A stretch of DNA of 64,000 bases from Stenotrophomonas sp. 610A2 (GTDB lineage: Bacteria; Pseudomonadota; Gammaproteobacteria; Xanthomonadales; Xanthomonadaceae), in contig NZ_CP130832.1 of the NCBI RefSeq assembly GCF_030549615.1, positions 744,001-808,000 of the forward strand, read 5' to 3'. Of this stretch, positions 9,038-18,884 are shown one piece after another (position 1 is the stretch's first letter; each line of letters begins with the position of its first letter). A model generated the notes under the pieces. The model saw only the letters and a program-made list of their open reading frames with translations. It had not been told where the DNA came from and made no database searches. The position numbers were made by a program, and so were the translations under genes.

Positions 9038-9273
9038 GTTCCGGCCTCGCCGCGAACTTCAAGAACGCATGCTTTTCCTTCTCCCCTTGTGGGAGAAACA
9101 AAGGGCCTGCCCCCGCGAAGGCGGCAGTGCCCGAAGGGCGGAAGAGGGGAAGCGTGCGCAGCACGCATGCCCCCGGAGTTCGAGCAGCTGTTCAAGCTCC
9201 TCCACTCCGGCCAACCCTCTCCCCAACCTCTCTCCCGGCGGGAGAGGGGCTTAGCAGCCGCAGGTGCGACCCG
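9038..9273. repeat. Repeat-bearing spacer between oleA and oleB
   Basis: The 236 bases hold an imperfect hairpin around CTCCCCTTGTGGGAG (9080-9096) and a stronger one, CCTCTCCCGGCGGGAGAGG-like, within 9213-9249, related to the hairpin after the M16 gene. No protein is convincing here; an upstream extension of oleB through it has no family support. The spacer may attenuate or stabilise the oleAB transcript. Confidence 0.65.
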
Positions 9274-10167
9274 ATGAACAAACTCCCCGGTTACCCCAGC
9301 AAGACCCACCGCTTCGAAGTCCGCCCCGGCTTGTCGATGAACTACATCGATGAAGGCCCGCGCGATGGCGAGGTGGTGGTGATGCTGCACGGCAACCCGT
9401 CGTGGAGCTACCTGTGGCGTCACCTGGTCAACGGCCTCAGCGACAAGTACCGCTGCATCGTGCCGGACCATATCGGCATGGGCCTGTCCGACAAGCCCGA
9501 TGACAGCCGCTACGAATACACCTTGCAGTCGCGTGTGGATGATCTGGACGCGCTGCTCAAGCACCTGGGCATCACCGGCCCGGTGACGCTGGCCGTGCAC
9601 GACTGGGGCGGCATGATCGGCTTCGGCTGGGCGTTGTCGCACCACGAGCAGGTCAAGCGCCTGGTAATCACCAACACGGCCTCGTTCCCGCTGCCGCCGG
9701 AAAAGCCGATGCCGTGGCAGATCGCCATGGGCCGGCACTGGAAGCCGGGCGAATGGTTCATCCGCACCTTCAATGCATTTTCGTCCGGCGCCTCGTGGCT
9801 GGGCGTGAGCCGGCGCATGCCGGCCGATGTGCGCCGCGCCTATGTGTCGCCGTACAACACCTGGGCCAACCGCATTTCCACCATCCGTTTCATGCAGGAC
9901 ATCCCGCTGTCGCCGGCCGACAAGGCCTGGTCGCTGCTGGAGCGCGCGGCGGCGGCGTTGCCGTCGTTCGCCGATCGCCCGGCGTACATCGCCTGGGGCC
10001 TGCGCGACATCTGCTTCGACCATCACTTCCTGGCGGGCTTCCGCAAGGCGCTGCCGCAGGCGGAAGTGACCGAGTTCGAAGATGCCAACCACTATGTGCT
10101 GGAAGACAAGCACGAAGTGATCGTGCCGGCGGTAAGAGCCTTCCTGGAGCGCAACCCGCTGGGGTGA
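9274..10167 (+). CDS. oleB: OleB, alpha/beta-hydrolase beta-lactone decarboxylase
   Basis: A 297-residue alpha/beta hydrolase of the haloalkane-dehalogenase-like OleB family. OleB removes CO2 from the beta-lactone made by OleC to give the cis-olefin. The nucleophile is Asp110 in VHDWGGMIG; the oxyanion region is LHGNPSWSYLW (residues 38-48) and the general base is likely the His in EDANHYVLEDK near the C-terminus. I start at MNKLPGYPSKTHRFEV (9274); an upstream GTG/ATG frame runs through repeat DNA and is rejected. It is separated from oleC by a long repeat array and two unrelated genes. Confidence 0.92.
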   Translation: MNKLPGYPSKTHRFEVRPGLSMNYIDEGPRDGEVVVMLHGNPSWSYLWRHLVNGLSDKYRCIVPDHIGMGLSDKPDDSRYEYTLQSRVDDLDALLKHLGITGPVTLAVHDWGGMIGFGWALSHHEQVKRLVITNTASFPLPPEKPMPWQIAMGRHWKPGEWFIRTFNAFSSGASWLGVSRRMPADVRRAYVSPYNTWANRISTIRFMQDIPLSPADKAWSLLERAAAALPSFADRPAYIAWGLRDICFDHHFLAGFRKALPQAEVTEFEDANHYVLEDKHEVIVPAVRAFLERNPLG

Positions 10168-10715
10168 GCCGGGGCTTGTGGGAGCGCGGGCACTTGTAGG
10201 AGCGGCGTAAGCCGCGAAGCAAGGGATAAATCCGCTACGGCTACCTCTGCATCCTGCAAGCCGTTGCCTGGCGTTTCGCGTAAACCGCGCGCGATGCCTG
10301 CTTCTGCCCCCTCCCTTGCGCCAAAGGCGGAGGGGAGGGTTGGGGAGGGGTGGCTTTTGTGGCCGTTCTCTTTGCGCCAGCTTCGCGGCTTACGCCGCTC
10401 CTACAAAAAGCTGAGCGCGCGATGCCTGGTTCTGCTCCCTTCCTTGCGCCGAAGGCGGAGGGGAGGGTTGGGGAGGGGTAGCTTTTGCGGCCGTTCTCTT
10501 TGCGCCAGCTTCGCGGCTTACGCCGCTCCTACAAAAGCTGAGCGCGCGCGATGCCTGCTTCTGCTCCCTCCCTTGCGCCGAAGGCGGAGGGGAGGGTTGG
10601 GGAGGGGTAGCTTTTGCGGCCGTTCTCTTTGCACCGGCTTCGCGGCTTACGCCGCTCCTACAGAGGCGTGCAGGGGTGTGCGAAGCTCTGTGCTTCTTAG
10701 CACAGGGAGTGAAGG
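10168..10715. repeat. Three-copy tandem composite repeat (128/129-bp period)
   Basis: This 548-base gene-free stretch starts with a GTAG-type element (10195-10220) and then carries three tandem copies of a composite unit: 10291-10418, 10419-10547 and a shortened 10548-10664. Each unit has a GCGATGCCTG lead-in, a CCTTGCGCCGAAGGCGGAGG palindrome with a GGTTGGGGAGGGGT tail, and a GCTTCGCGGCTTACGCCGCT hairpin. The copies are nearly identical, so the amplification is recent or maintained by conversion. It is not a CRISPR array: the units are contiguous with no unique spacers. Confidence 0.9.
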
Positions 10716-11405
10716 ATGGATTTCGACAGCCTGGACCGTCAGCTGCGTGACAGCGCGCAGGACCTCAGCTTGAGCAATGAGGAGCGCTACGCACTGCGCG
10801 AGCTCGGTGCGGAGCTTGCGCCCGACCGCCTGCGCTTCCTGCGCAACCGCGCCTTCGACATCGCCCGTGAGCAGGTTGCAGCCAATCCGGCCGAAGCGTT
10901 GCAGATGCTGAAGTGGGTTGAACAGGTAGTGCGCACATTGGACGTCAATGCTGGCCCGGTCGAAACCCTGACCAGCACCTATTTCTCGCCGGGTGATGCC
11001 TGCATGCAGCGCCTGCGCGCGCTGTGCGCCAGTGCCAAACAGACGCTGGATATCTGCGTGTTCACCATCTCCGATGACCGCCTCAGCGGTGTCATCCTGG
11101 ATGCGCACAAACGCGGCGTGACGGTGCGCATCATCAGCGACAACGACAAGGTCTACGACGACGGCAACGACATCCGCCGTTTGAATGAGAGCGGCATTCC
11201 AGTGCGCGTGGACCACAGCGAATACCACATGCACCACAAGTTCGCGTTGTTCGATGGCAAGCAGCTGGCCAACGGCAGCTTCAACTGGACGCGTACCGCT
11301 ACCGAGCACAACGATGAGAATCTGGTGGTCAGTAATGACCGCAACCTGGTGCGCAGCTTCGCGCAGCAGTTCGAGGTGTTGTGGGGGCGTTACAAGGCGC
11401 TTTGA
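10716..11405 (+). CDS. Single-HKD phospholipase D-like nuclease/hydrolase
   Basis: A 229-residue protein with an N-terminal helical region (about 1-85) and one PLD domain. The catalytic motif HHKFALFDGKQLANGSFNWT (about residue 172 on) fits HxK(x)4D. A single HKD implies a homodimeric active site, as in Nuc and PLD6/cardiolipin hydrolase-like proteins. Substrate could be nucleic acid or phospholipid; sequence does not decide. No signal peptide is present. The ATG is preceded by GGGAG. It is inserted in the ole region but has no known part in olefin synthesis. A hairpin follows its stop. Confidence 0.8.
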   Translation: MDFDSLDRQLRDSAQDLSLSNEERYALRELGAELAPDRLRFLRNRAFDIAREQVAANPAEALQMLKWVEQVVRTLDVNAGPVETLTSTYFSPGDACMQRLRALCASAKQTLDICVFTISDDRLSGVILDAHKRGVTVRIISDNDKVYDDGNDIRRLNESGIPVRVDHSEYHMHHKFALFDGKQLANGSFNWTRTATEHNDENLVVSNDRNLVRSFAQQFEVLWGRYKAL

Positions 11406-11430
11406 GGCTACGCAGTGGCGGTGTCGCCGA

Positions 11431-11458
11431 GGTCACTCCCGCCCTTGCAGGAGTGACC
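11431..11458. terminator. Hairpin between PLD gene and convergent YkgJ-type gene
   Basis: GGTCACTCC (11431-11439) and GGAGTGACC (11450-11458) form a perfect 9-bp stem with a 10-base loop. It lies between two convergent stops, so it may serve both strands, but no T-run follows on either side. Confidence 0.5.
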
Positions 11459-11469
11459 AGCCCACATCC

Positions 11470-11904
11470 TCAAGCTGCAATCGGCGTATTCGGTGGCGAG
11501 GACGGGCTGTTGCCGTTGTCGTCCGGATGATCATCGCCATCGTTGTCGGCATCGTCGCGCCAGCGCCAATCGGCCAGGGTCAATGCCGGCATGCCGTGGG
11601 CGATGCGCGCGCGGTCACACTGCGAGCTGGCCTTGCCGTATTCCCAGGAGGCGTCCACCTCGCGGCACACGCTGGGCCGGTTCGGGTGGATGGTGCAGCG
11701 GGAGTACACGCCGATCTCCGAGTCCAGGGCCACGCAGCGGATCGGGTCCGAGTAGGTGCCCTGCATGCACAGCCGGTGCGGGTCCAGGCGCTGGGTCAGC
11801 TGGTGGGGCACGCCGCCTTCGGTGACTTCGTCCGATTCCATCCAATGGAAGGCAACGCGGTATTGGGTGCAGCAGGCACCGCAGGTCAGGCAGGGATGGG
11901 GCAT
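11470..11904 (-). CDS. YkgJ-family cysteine cluster protein
   Basis: A 144-residue protein whose N-terminus MPHPCLTCGACCTQYRVAF has the CxxCxxCC cluster of the YkgJ/Fe-S oxidoreductase-like family, with more cysteines downstream (LCMQG, IRCVALD, SRCTIHP, VCREVDA). The set could bind zinc or an iron-sulfur cluster; the biochemical role is unknown. The C-terminal tail is acidic and low-complexity (DDADNDGDDHPDDNGN). I start at the ATG at 11904 because the family begins directly with the cysteine cluster; the longer frame to 11979 has no support. It is divergent from oleC. Confidence 0.8.
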   Translation of the reverse strand: MPHPCLTCGACCTQYRVAFHWMESDEVTEGGVPHQLTQRLDPHRLCMQGTYSDPIRCVALDSEIGVYSRCTIHPNRPSVCREVDASWEYGKASSQCDRARIAHGMPALTLADWRWRDDADNDGDDHPDDNGNSPSSPPNTPIAA

Positions 11905-12008
11905 GGGAGGCCGGCCTTGGCGGCAGGAATAGGACAAAAGGAAGGTGCGGAATTTTCCACGGTGAGGGCCTGCGCGCAAGATTTTTCTGCATTGGCGACA
12001 ATAGGAAG

Positions 12009-13652
12009 ATGAACGAAACCTGCAATATCGCCGCGCGCCTGCCCGAGCTGGCGCGTGAACGGCCCAACCAGATCGCCATCCGCTGCCCCGGCAAGCCCGC
12101 CGCCAACGGCATGGCCGCCTACGACGTGACCCTGGATTACCGCACGCTGGATGCCCGCAGCGACGCCATTGCCGCCGGTTTGGCGGCCAACGGCATCGGC
12201 CGCGGGGTGCGCGCGGTGGTGATGGTGCGGCCGGGGCCGGAGTTCTTCCTGCTGATGTTCGCCCTGTTCAAGATCGGCGCGGTTCCGGTGCTGGTCGACC
12301 CGGGCATTGATAAGCGCGCGCTGAAGCAGTGCCTGGACGAAGCCCAGCCGCAGGCCTTCATCGGCATCCCCCTGGCGCAGTTTGCGCGGGTTCTGCTGGG
12401 CTGGGCCAAGGCGGCCAGGGTCAAGGTCACCGTCGGCCGGCGTTGGGGCTGGGGTGGCGTCACCCTGGCCAAGATCGAGGCTGATGGCGCTGGCGCGGGC
12501 AGCCAGTTGGCTGCGACCGCGCCGGACGACGTAGCCGCGATCCTGTTCACCAGCGGCTCCACCGGCGTGCCCAAGGGTGTGGTCTATCGCCACCGCCATT
12601 TCGTCGGCCAGGTGGAACTGCTGCGCAATGCCTTCGGCATGCAGCCCGGCGGCATCGACCTGCCGACCTTCCCGCCGTTCGCGCTGTTCGACCCGGCGCT
12701 GGGCCTGACCTCGGTGATTCCGGACATGGACCCGACCCGGCCGGGTAGCGCTGATCCGCGCAAGCTGCACGACGCGATCGCCCGTTTCGGCGTGACCCAG
12801 CTGTTTGGTTCGCCGGCCCTGATGCGGGTGCTGGCCGAACACGGCCAGCCGCTGCCAACGGTGACCCGCGCCACCTCGGCGGGCGCGCCAGTGCCGCCGG
12901 AGATCGTGTCCAAGATCCGTTCGCTGATGCCGAAGGACGGCCAGTTCTGGACGCCGTATGGCGCCACAGAATGCCTGCCGGTAGCGGTGATTGAAGGCCG
13001 CGAACTGGTGGATACGCGTGAGGCTACCGAGGCTGGCGCGGGCACCTGTGTGGGGCGTGTGGTCGCGCCGAATGTCGTGCGCATCATTGCCATCACCGAC
13101 GAACCCATCGCTGACTGGAACGGCGTGCGTGAGCTGCCGGCCGGGGAGGTGGGTGAGATCACGGTGGTTGGTCCGACAACCACCGACAGCTATTTCAACC
13201 GACCACAGGCAACGGCCGCGGCCAAGATCCGCGAAGTGCTGGCCGATGGCGGCGAGCGCATCGTGCACCGCATGGGCGATGTGGGTTGGTTCGATGCCGA
13301 AGGGCGGCTGTGGTTCTGCGGGCGCAAGACGCATCGGGTCGAGACGGCGACAGGGCCGCTGTATACCGAGCAGGTGGAGCCGGTATTCAACACCGTAGCT
13401 GGTGTGCGGCGCACGGCCTTGGTGGGTGTTGGTGCCTTGGGCCAGCAGGTACCGGTGCTGTGTTACGAGCCGCTGCCGGATCAGCATTCCGGTGAGATCG
13501 AAAAGCAATTGAGGATCATGGCATTACGTCATCCGGGTTTTGCCGGCATTGAGTACTTCCTGCGCCATTCGAGCTTTCCCGTGGATATTCGCCACAACGC
13601 CAAGATCGGGCGCGAGAAGCTGGCGGTGTGGGCGCAGGCGCAGTTGGGGTGA
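12009..13652 (+). CDS. oleC: OleC, AMP-dependent beta-lactone synthetase
   Basis: A 547-residue ANL-superfamily adenylating enzyme matching OleC. It uses ATP to convert the beta-hydroxy acid from OleD into a beta-lactone. The phosphate loop TSGSTGVPKG is at residues 181-190, YGATECLPVA forms the adenine-binding motif, and the C-terminal lid (residues about 430-547) ends with HNAKIGREKLAVWA carrying the expected late lysines. The ATG is preceded by AGGAAG. It lies upstream of oleD, with a 218-base repeat-containing spacer between them. Confidence 0.93.
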   Translation: MNETCNIAARLPELARERPNQIAIRCPGKPAANGMAAYDVTLDYRTLDARSDAIAAGLAANGIGRGVRAVVMVRPGPEFFLLMFALFKIGAVPVLVDPGIDKRALKQCLDEAQPQAFIGIPLAQFARVLLGWAKAARVKVTVGRRWGWGGVTLAKIEADGAGAGSQLAATAPDDVAAILFTSGSTGVPKGVVYRHRHFVGQVELLRNAFGMQPGGIDLPTFPPFALFDPALGLTSVIPDMDPTRPGSADPRKLHDAIARFGVTQLFGSPALMRVLAEHGQPLPTVTRATSAGAPVPPEIVSKIRSLMPKDGQFWTPYGATECLPVAVIEGRELVDTREATEAGAGTCVGRVVAPNVVRIIAITDEPIADWNGVRELPAGEVGEITVVGPTTTDSYFNRPQATAAAKIREVLADGGERIVHRMGDVGWFDAEGRLWFCGRKTHRVETATGPLYTEQVEPVFNTVAGVRRTALVGVGALGQQVPVLCYEPLPDQHSGEIEKQLRIMALRHPGFAGIEYFLRHSSFPVDIRHNAKIGREKLAVWAQAQLG

Positions 13653-13870
13653 TGCAGCGGTGGCCGGGGTGAGGGATTGAAGCGGAAGGCTCGGGACAGA
13701 AGGGGCGCCTCTGCTTTTTGTCGGTAACGCCCCTGCCGAGCATGGCTCGGCACTACAGCCCTCCGGGGCAAACCAACTTGACTGCCACTGCTGCGATACT
13801 GACGGACAATTCTCAATGCTTCCGACGCGGCCAGTCGGTGCGGAAGCCCAGCAACAGAGCGATCAAACGA
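13653..13870. repeat. Spacer with reverse SMAG-like element between oleC and oleD
   Basis: The 218-base gap contains one SMAG-like hairpin in reverse orientation (13734-13756, GCCGAGCATGGCTCGGC core followed by ACTAC). The rest shows no motif or gene. A reading frame that would extend oleD upstream runs straight through the repeat and is not supported. Confidence 0.8.
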
Positions 13871-14857
13871 ATGAAGATTCTGGTTACCGGTGGTGGTGGT
13901 TTTCTCGGTCAGGCCCTGTGCCGCGGCCTGGTCGAACGCGGCCATCAGGTGCTGAGCTTCAATCGCGGGCATTACCCGTCCCTGCAGGAGATTGGCGTTG
14001 GCCAGATCCGTGGCGACCTGGCCGATGCGAACGCTGTGCATCACGCCGCCGCCGGCGTCGATGCCATCTTCCACAACGCCGCGAAGGCTGGCGCTTGGGG
14101 CAGTTACGACAGCTACTTCCAGGCCAATGTGGTCGGCACCCGCAATGTGCTTGCCGCCTGCAAGGCGCATGACATCCGCCGCTTGGTCTACACCTCAACA
14201 CCCAGCGTCACCCATCGCGCTACCCATCCGGTCGAAGGCCTGGGTGCGGATGAAGTGCCCTACGGTGAGGATTTCCAGGCGCCGTATGCCGCCACCAAGA
14301 CCATCGCCGAGCAGGAAGTGCTGGCTGCCAATGGCGCCGATCTGGCAACCATTGCGTTGCGCCCGCGCTTGATCTGGGGCCCGGGCGACAATCAGCTGGT
14401 GCCGCGGCTGGCCGAACGCGCGCGCGCCGGTCGTCTGCGTTTTGTCGGCGATGGCACGAACAAGGTCGATACCACCTTCATCGACAACGCCGCGCAGGCG
14501 CACTTCGATGCCTTCGATCATCTGGTGGTTGGTGCGGCCTGCGCTGGCAAGGCCTACTTCATTTCCAACGGCGAGCCGCTGCCGATGCGCGAACTGCTCA
14601 ACCGCCTGCTTGCAGCGGTGGGCGCGCCTGGCGTGGAGAAGTCGATCTCGTTCAAGACCGCGTACCGCATCGGCTCGGTCTGCGAAAAGCTGTGGCCGCT
14701 GCTGCGCTTGTCCGGCGAGCCGCCGATGACGCGCTTCCTTGCCGAGCAGCTGTGCACGCCGCATTGGTATTCGATGGAGCCAGCACGCCGCGATTTCGGT
14801 TACGAGCCCAAGGTTTCGATCGAGGAAGGCTTGCGCCGGTTGGCGGCGGCTTCCTGA
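13871..14857 (+). CDS. oleD: OleD, NAD(P)H-dependent 2-alkyl-3-ketoacid reductase
   Basis: A 328-residue extended short-chain dehydrogenase. OleD reduces the 2-alkyl-3-ketoalkanoic acid from OleA to the hydroxy acid used by OleC. The Rossmann glycine motif TGGGGFLG is at residues 6-13, and the catalytic YxxxK is Tyr139-Lys143 in PYAATK, with serine/threonines of YTSTPS upstream. The start at 13871 ([10 protein letters not shown]) matches the family; the longer frame from 13718 reads through a repeat. It completes the oleABCD set needed for olefin synthesis, and the enzymes are known to assemble into OleBCD complexes in Xanthomonas. Confidence 0.93.
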   Translation: MKILVTGGGGFLGQALCRGLVERGHQVLSFNRGHYPSLQEIGVGQIRGDLADANAVHHAAAGVDAIFHNAAKAGAWGSYDSYFQANVVGTRNVLAACKAHDIRRLVYTSTPSVTHRATHPVEGLGADEVPYGEDFQAPYAATKTIAEQEVLAANGADLATIALRPRLIWGPGDNQLVPRLAERARAGRLRFVGDGTNKVDTTFIDNAAQAHFDAFDHLVVGAACAGKAYFISNGEPLPMRELLNRLLAAVGAPGVEKSISFKTAYRIGSVCEKLWPLLRLSGEPPMTRFLAEQLCTPHWYSMEPARRDFGYEPKVSIEEGLRRLAAAS

Positions 14858-14958
14858 ATGGACAGCGCCGTCATCATCCGGCGCTAACGTTCCTGTCACC
14901 GTATCGCGACCGGCAATTGCCGAGTATGGACCCCTGATTCCAACCGAGGACCCAGCCC

Positions 14959-15114
14959 ATGCTGCATTACGCCGTCGTTTTCTTCGTCATCGCCATCATT
15001 GCTGCCGTACTCGGCTTCAGTGGCATTGCCGGTGCGGCCAGCAATATCGCGTGGATCCTGTTTGTCGTCTTCCTGATCCTTGCGGTGGTGTCGATGTTCC
15101 GCAAGAAAGGCTGA
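14959..15114 (+). CDS. DUF1328-family small membrane protein
   Basis: A 51-residue protein beginning [20 protein letters not shown] and ending FRKKG. It has two transmembrane segments (about 3-22 and 29-47) joined by the short SGIAGAASN turn, which is diagnostic of the DUF1328/YtjA family. The cellular role is unknown; homologues are common in Proteobacteria and often stress-linked. GAGG lies 9 bases before the ATG. A strong terminator hairpin follows 25 bases after the stop. Confidence 0.88.
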   Translation: MLHYAVVFFVIAIIAAVLGFSGIAGAASNIAWILFVVFLILAVVSMFRKKG

Positions 15115-15138
15115 TCGTTCCTGACGCCAGAAACAGAA

Positions 15139-15169
15139 CGGCCCGCATCCTAGGCTAGGGTGCGGGCCG
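15139..15169. terminator. Bidirectional hairpin terminator after DUF1328 gene and ddl
   Basis: CGGCCCGCATCCTA and TAGGGTGCGGGCCG pair with one mismatch around a GGC loop, giving a 13-14-bp GC-rich stem. GTCGTTT follows on the plus strand. It separates the convergent DUF1328 and ddl genes. Confidence 0.8.
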
Positions 15170-15189
15170 CGTCGTTTCAGTAGTTTCGA

Positions 15190-16293
15190 TCAGGCCGAAG
15201 TGCTGATCGAGCTGCGCAGGTTCTTGTCCGCAGCGTGACGCTCAAGCGCCAGCTCGATCAGGCGGGTGATCAGCGCGGTATAGCCCAGTCCGCTTGCGCC
15301 CCACAGCTTGGGATACATGCTGATCTTGGTGAAGCCGGGCAGGGTGTTCAGTTCGTTGATGACGACGTCGCCGGCCTCGGTGAGGAACACGTCCACGCGC
15401 GCCATGCCGATGCAGTCCAGCGCCTGGTAGGCGCGCACGGCGATCTCGCGGATGCGCTGCTGGGCATCGGCAGCGATATCGGCGGGGATCACCGTCTCCG
15501 CGCCGCTGGCGCTGATGTACTTGGTGTCATAGGCGTAGAAGTCGTCATGCACCACCACTTCGCCGCAGACGCTGGCTTCGGGCACGTCATTGCCCAGCAC
15601 TGCGCATTCGATCTCGCGGCCGACAATCGCCGATTCCACCAGCACCTTGTGGTCGAACGACAGCGCCAATGCCATCGCGGTGGCGAACTCCTCGGCATTG
15701 CGCACCTTGCTCACGCCGACCGAGGAACCCTGGTTGGCCGGCTTGACGAACAGCGGCAGGCCAAGCTGCGCGACCAGCGCATCGTAGTCAGCGCGTGCAG
15801 CAGTGACATGGTTGAAACAGGCAAATGGCGCCACCGCCAGGCCGGCATCGCGCAGCAGGCGCTTGGCCATGTCCTTGTCCATTGCCGCGGCTGCGCCAAG
15901 CACGCCGGGGCCAGCGAAGGGCAGGTTCAAGGTGCGCAGCAGGCCCTGCAGGGTGCCGTCTTCGCCGAGGGTGCCGTGCACGATCGGGAATACCACGTCC
16001 AACTGCGGGACGGCGCGGCCATCGGCGGCCAGCAACTGGCCGCGCTCGGCGCCGGGCAGTACCGACAGCACCGGGCCGGAGGTATCCAGCGCGATGCGCT
16101 TGGGATCATCGGCATTGAGCAGGAAGCCGGCCGCATCGCACAGATGCCACAGGCCCTGCTTGTCCACGCCGATCAGGCTGACGTCGAAACGTTCCTTGTC
16201 CAGCGCATCGAAGATGTTCTTCGCCGATTGCAGCGAGACCTCGTGCTCGGCCGAACGACCGCCGAAGATGATGCCAACCCGGGTCTTGCCCAT
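15190..16293 (-). CDS. ddl: D-alanine--D-alanine ligase
   Basis: A 367-residue ATP-grasp ligase that joins two D-alanines for peptidoglycan precursor synthesis in the cytosol. Visible motifs are the N-terminal [19 protein letters not shown], the ATP-grasp lysine loop [18 protein letters not shown], the central EIECAVLGN, and the Mg-binding region [20 protein letters not shown] near the C-terminus. The start at 16293 (MGKTRVG) follows an AGGAG site; a longer frame to 16347 has no support. It is isolated rather than in the mur cluster, so it may be a DdlA-type copy. It is divergent from ubiJ. Confidence 0.93.
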   Translation of the reverse strand: MGKTRVGIIFGGRSAEHEVSLQSAKNIFDALDKERFDVSLIGVDKQGLWHLCDAAGFLLNADDPKRIALDTSGPVLSVLPGAERGQLLAADGRAVPQLDVVFPIVHGTLGEDGTLQGLLRTLNLPFAGPGVLGAAAAMDKDMAKRLLRDAGLAVAPFACFNHVTAARADYDALVAQLGLPLFVKPANQGSSVGVSKVRNAEEFATAMALALSFDHKVLVESAIVGREIECAVLGNDVPEASVCGEVVVHDDFYAYDTKYISASGAETVIPADIAADAQQRIREIAVRAYQALDCIGMARVDVFLTEAGDVVINELNTLPGFTKISMYPKLWGASGLGYTALITRLIELALERHAADKNLRSSISTSA

Positions 16294-16569
16294 TGCCTGT
16301 GTGCTCCTGACGCTGTGTTTGGTGGTGTCTGCATAGCATGAACGCAAACGCCGCGATTCGGGAATAGGGAGTGGCGGCTGCTTTCAAGCTGGAACGGGCG
16401 GCTCGGGACGCGCGGTTCATTGAGCGCGGCGACCAGCTGGTGCGGCTTGCCGCCGAAAGCGCGGTTCCACGCACAAGGCGCCGCTACATGAACAAATCCT
16501 GTGCTGGCGAGGCATTCGCTCCCCGCCGCGATCCAGTCTCCAATCCCGCCCCTCCGGTAGAATGCCGGC

Positions 16570-17220
16570 ATGCCTGCATCCCCCCTCAAAATGATCAAGC
16601 CGCTGGCCGGCCGTGCGCTGGAAGTGGCCTTGAACCGCGCGCTGGCGCTGGACCCGGATACCCGCACCGCGCTGGCCTCGCTGGATGGCCAACGCATCGC
16701 CCTGACCCTGGAATCGCCGTCGCTGGCGATGCAGATCGGGGTTGCCGGTGAACGCCTGACCGTGGGCCCGGTCGATCCGGCGCTGGAGCCGGACCTAGCC
16801 GTGCGCAGCACGCTGGGCGGGGTGCTGGCGCAGCTACCCTTCCTGGCCAATGCACGGCGCGGCAACAGCGCGCCTGCTGGTCGGGTCAAGGTCTCCGGCG
16901 ATGCCGAGCGGGCGCGCCGCCTGCAGCAGCTGGCTACCCGTTTTGATCCGGATTGGCAGCAGCCTTTTGTCAAAGCCTTTGGCGAGATCCTCGGCGTGCA
17001 GATCGCGCAGACCCTGCGTGCAGCCCTGCTGCAGGCCAGGCGCAGCGCCAAGGACCTGGCCGAGACCGCCGCCGAATACGTTACCGAGGAGTCGCGTGAT
17101 GTCGTTGCCCGTGCCGAGCTGGATGCCTTCCATGATGATGTGGACGTGATCCGCGATGACGTCGAACGCATGGCCGCGCGCATCGCGCGCCTGCGTCAGC
17201 GCGCCGGGGGTGCCGCATGA
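16570..17220 (+). CDS. ubiJ: Ubiquinone biosynthesis accessory factor UbiJ
   Basis: A 216-residue protein with an N-terminal SCP2-type lipid-binding domain (about 10-115) and a C-terminal helical part ending in a coiled-coil-like segment ([23 protein letters not shown]). UbiJ helps assemble the Ubi metabolon in the cytosol by binding polyprenyl intermediates. Its stop overlaps the start of ubiB as ATGA, the conserved ubiJ-ubiB arrangement. Start is the ATG at 16570; a second ATG at 16591 is possible. Confidence 0.9.
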   Translation: MPASPLKMIKPLAGRALEVALNRALALDPDTRTALASLDGQRIALTLESPSLAMQIGVAGERLTVGPVDPALEPDLAVRSTLGGVLAQLPFLANARRGNSAPAGRVKVSGDAERARRLQQLATRFDPDWQQPFVKAFGEILGVQIAQTLRAALLQARRSAKDLAETAAEYVTEESRDVVARAELDAFHDDVDVIRDDVERMAARIARLRQRAGGAA

Positions 17221-18884
17221 AGGCGACCCGCGCCATGTTCCGCGCCAGCCGTATCGGCCGGGTGATCCTGCGCTACCGGCTGGATGACCTGCTCGACGGC
17301 ACCCCGGTTGAACGTTGGCTCGGCATCGCCAAGCCGTTCGTGCCGCGCGCCAGCGCCGATATCGCCTCGCAGTCGCGCGGTGCGCGCCTGCGCCTGGCGC
17401 TGCAGGAGCTGGGCCCGATCTTCGTCAAGTTCGGCCAGATCCTGTCCACCCGCCGCGATCTGGTGCCGCCGGATGTCGCCGCCGAGCTGACCCTGCTGCA
17501 GGACCGGGTCAAGCCCTTCGACGGCGAACGCGCGCTGCAGATCGTCGAGCAGGCGCTGGGCCTGCCGATCACCGAAGCCTTCGCCAGCTTCGACACCACG
17601 CCGCTGGCCTCGGCCTCGATCGCGCAGGTACACGCGGCAACGCTGGACGACGGCCGCCAGGTCGTGGTCAAGGTGTTGCGCCCGGATATCGAGAAGCAGA
17701 TCGCCGGTGACATCGCCCTGCTCAAGTCGCTGGCCGCGTTGGTCGAACGCACCCATCCGCGTGCCGACAAGATCCGCCCGCGCGAAGTGGTAGCCGAGAT
17801 CGAAACCACCTTGGCCGCCGAGTTGGACCTGCAGCGCGAAGGCGCCAACGCCAGCGTGCTGCGCCGCTTCTGGGAAAACTCGGACGACCTGTACGTTCCG
17901 GAAGTGATCTGGAGCCACACCGCCGAGCGCGCGCTGACGTTGGAGCGGGTCTGGGGCATTCCCTCCGACGACATCGTCGCGTTGGACAAGGCCGGCATCG
18001 ACCGCAAGGCGCTGGCCGCCAAGGGCGTGCGCGTGTTCTACACGCAGGTGTTCCGCGACAACTTCTTCCATGCCGACGCGCACGCCGGCAACATCTGGGT
18101 CGATATCGATCCGGCGCGCCGCGACAACCCGCGCTTCATCGCGCTGGACTTCGGCATCATGGGCCAGCTGTCGGAAGAGGATCAGTTCTACCTCGCCGAA
18201 AACTTCATGGCCATCTTCAACCGTGATTACCGCCGCATCGCCGAGCTGCACCTGCAGGCGCAGTGGATGCCGAACACGGTGCGCATCGATGAGCTGGAAG
18301 CCGCCGTGCGCGCGGTCTGCGAGCCGTACTTCACCCGGCCGCTGTCGCAGATTTCGCTGGCCGAAGTGCTGATGAAGCTGTTCCGCACCGCCCAGCGTTA
18401 CCAGCTGACCCTGCAGCCGCAGCTGATCCTGCTGCAGAAGACGCTGCTGAACATCGAAGGTGTGGGTCGCCAGCTCGACCCCAACCTGGACATCTGGGAA
18501 GTGGCCAAGCCGGTGCTGGAACGCATCCTGCGCGAGCGTTACAGCCCGCGCCGTGCGCTGAAGGAACTGCGCAAGCGCCTGCCAGAAATCATGACCCAGG
18601 CCCCGGACATGCCGGCCCTGCTGCACAGCTGGCTGCGCCAGCAGGTGGAAGGCAAGCATGAGCTGGCGATGCGCTCGCAGGACATCGTCAACCTCGAAGG
18701 CACCTTGCAGCGCATGCAGCGTCGTGTGGTTACTGCCGTTGCCGGTGTCGGTTTGATGGTGGTGTCGGCGCTGCTGTATGGCCTGCAAGCGGGCGGCCCG
18801 CAGTTCGCCTCGGTGCCGCTGTGGTCGTGGGTGACAGGCGCGGTCGGTGCGATTGCCGTGGCTTCGGCGTGGTTGCGTCGATGA
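17217..18884 (+). CDS. ubiB: UbiB, atypical kinase-like ATPase of ubiquinone biosynthesis
   Basis: A 555-residue member of the ABC1/ADCK/UbiB family. Family motifs are [17 protein letters not shown] (KxGQ), the alanine-rich loop [13 protein letters not shown], the catalytic [11 protein letters not shown] and the [12 protein letters not shown] metal-binding segment. Two C-terminal hydrophobic helices (about 495-555) anchor it in the inner membrane. It supports coenzyme Q synthesis, probably by ATP-driven extraction of lipid intermediates. It overlaps ubiJ upstream and truC downstream, each by ATGA. Confidence 0.95.
   Translation: MKATRAMFRASRIGRVILRYRLDDLLDGTPVERWLGIAKPFVPRASADIASQSRGARLRLALQELGPIFVKFGQILSTRRDLVPPDVAAELTLLQDRVKPFDGERALQIVEQALGLPITEAFASFDTTPLASASIAQVHAATLDDGRQVVVKVLRPDIEKQIAGDIALLKSLAALVERTHPRADKIRPREVVAEIETTLAAELDLQREGANASVLRRFWENSDDLYVPEVIWSHTAERALTLERVWGIPSDDIVALDKAGIDRKALAAKGVRVFYTQVFRDNFFHADAHAGNIWVDIDPARRDNPRFIALDFGIMGQLSEEDQFYLAENFMAIFNRDYRRIAELHLQAQWMPNTVRIDELEAAVRAVCEPYFTRPLSQISLAEVLMKLFRTAQRYQLTLQPQLILLQKTLLNIEGVGRQLDPNLDIWEVAKPVLERILRERYSPRRALKELRKRLPEIMTQAPDMPALLHSWLRQQVEGKHELAMRSQDIVNLEGTLQRMQRRVVTAVAGVGLMVVSALLYGLQAGGPQFASVPLWSWVTGAVGAIAVASAWLRR

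Noticed and set aside
10291..10664. Possible CRISPR array
   Set aside because: Units of about 128 bases are contiguous and nearly identical over their whole length; there are no short repeats with unique spacers and no cas genes.
10264..10773. 169-residue plus frame through the repeat array
   Set aside because: It is only the translation of the repeats (LRRRRRGGLGRGSF repeated) and runs into the PLD gene in another frame.
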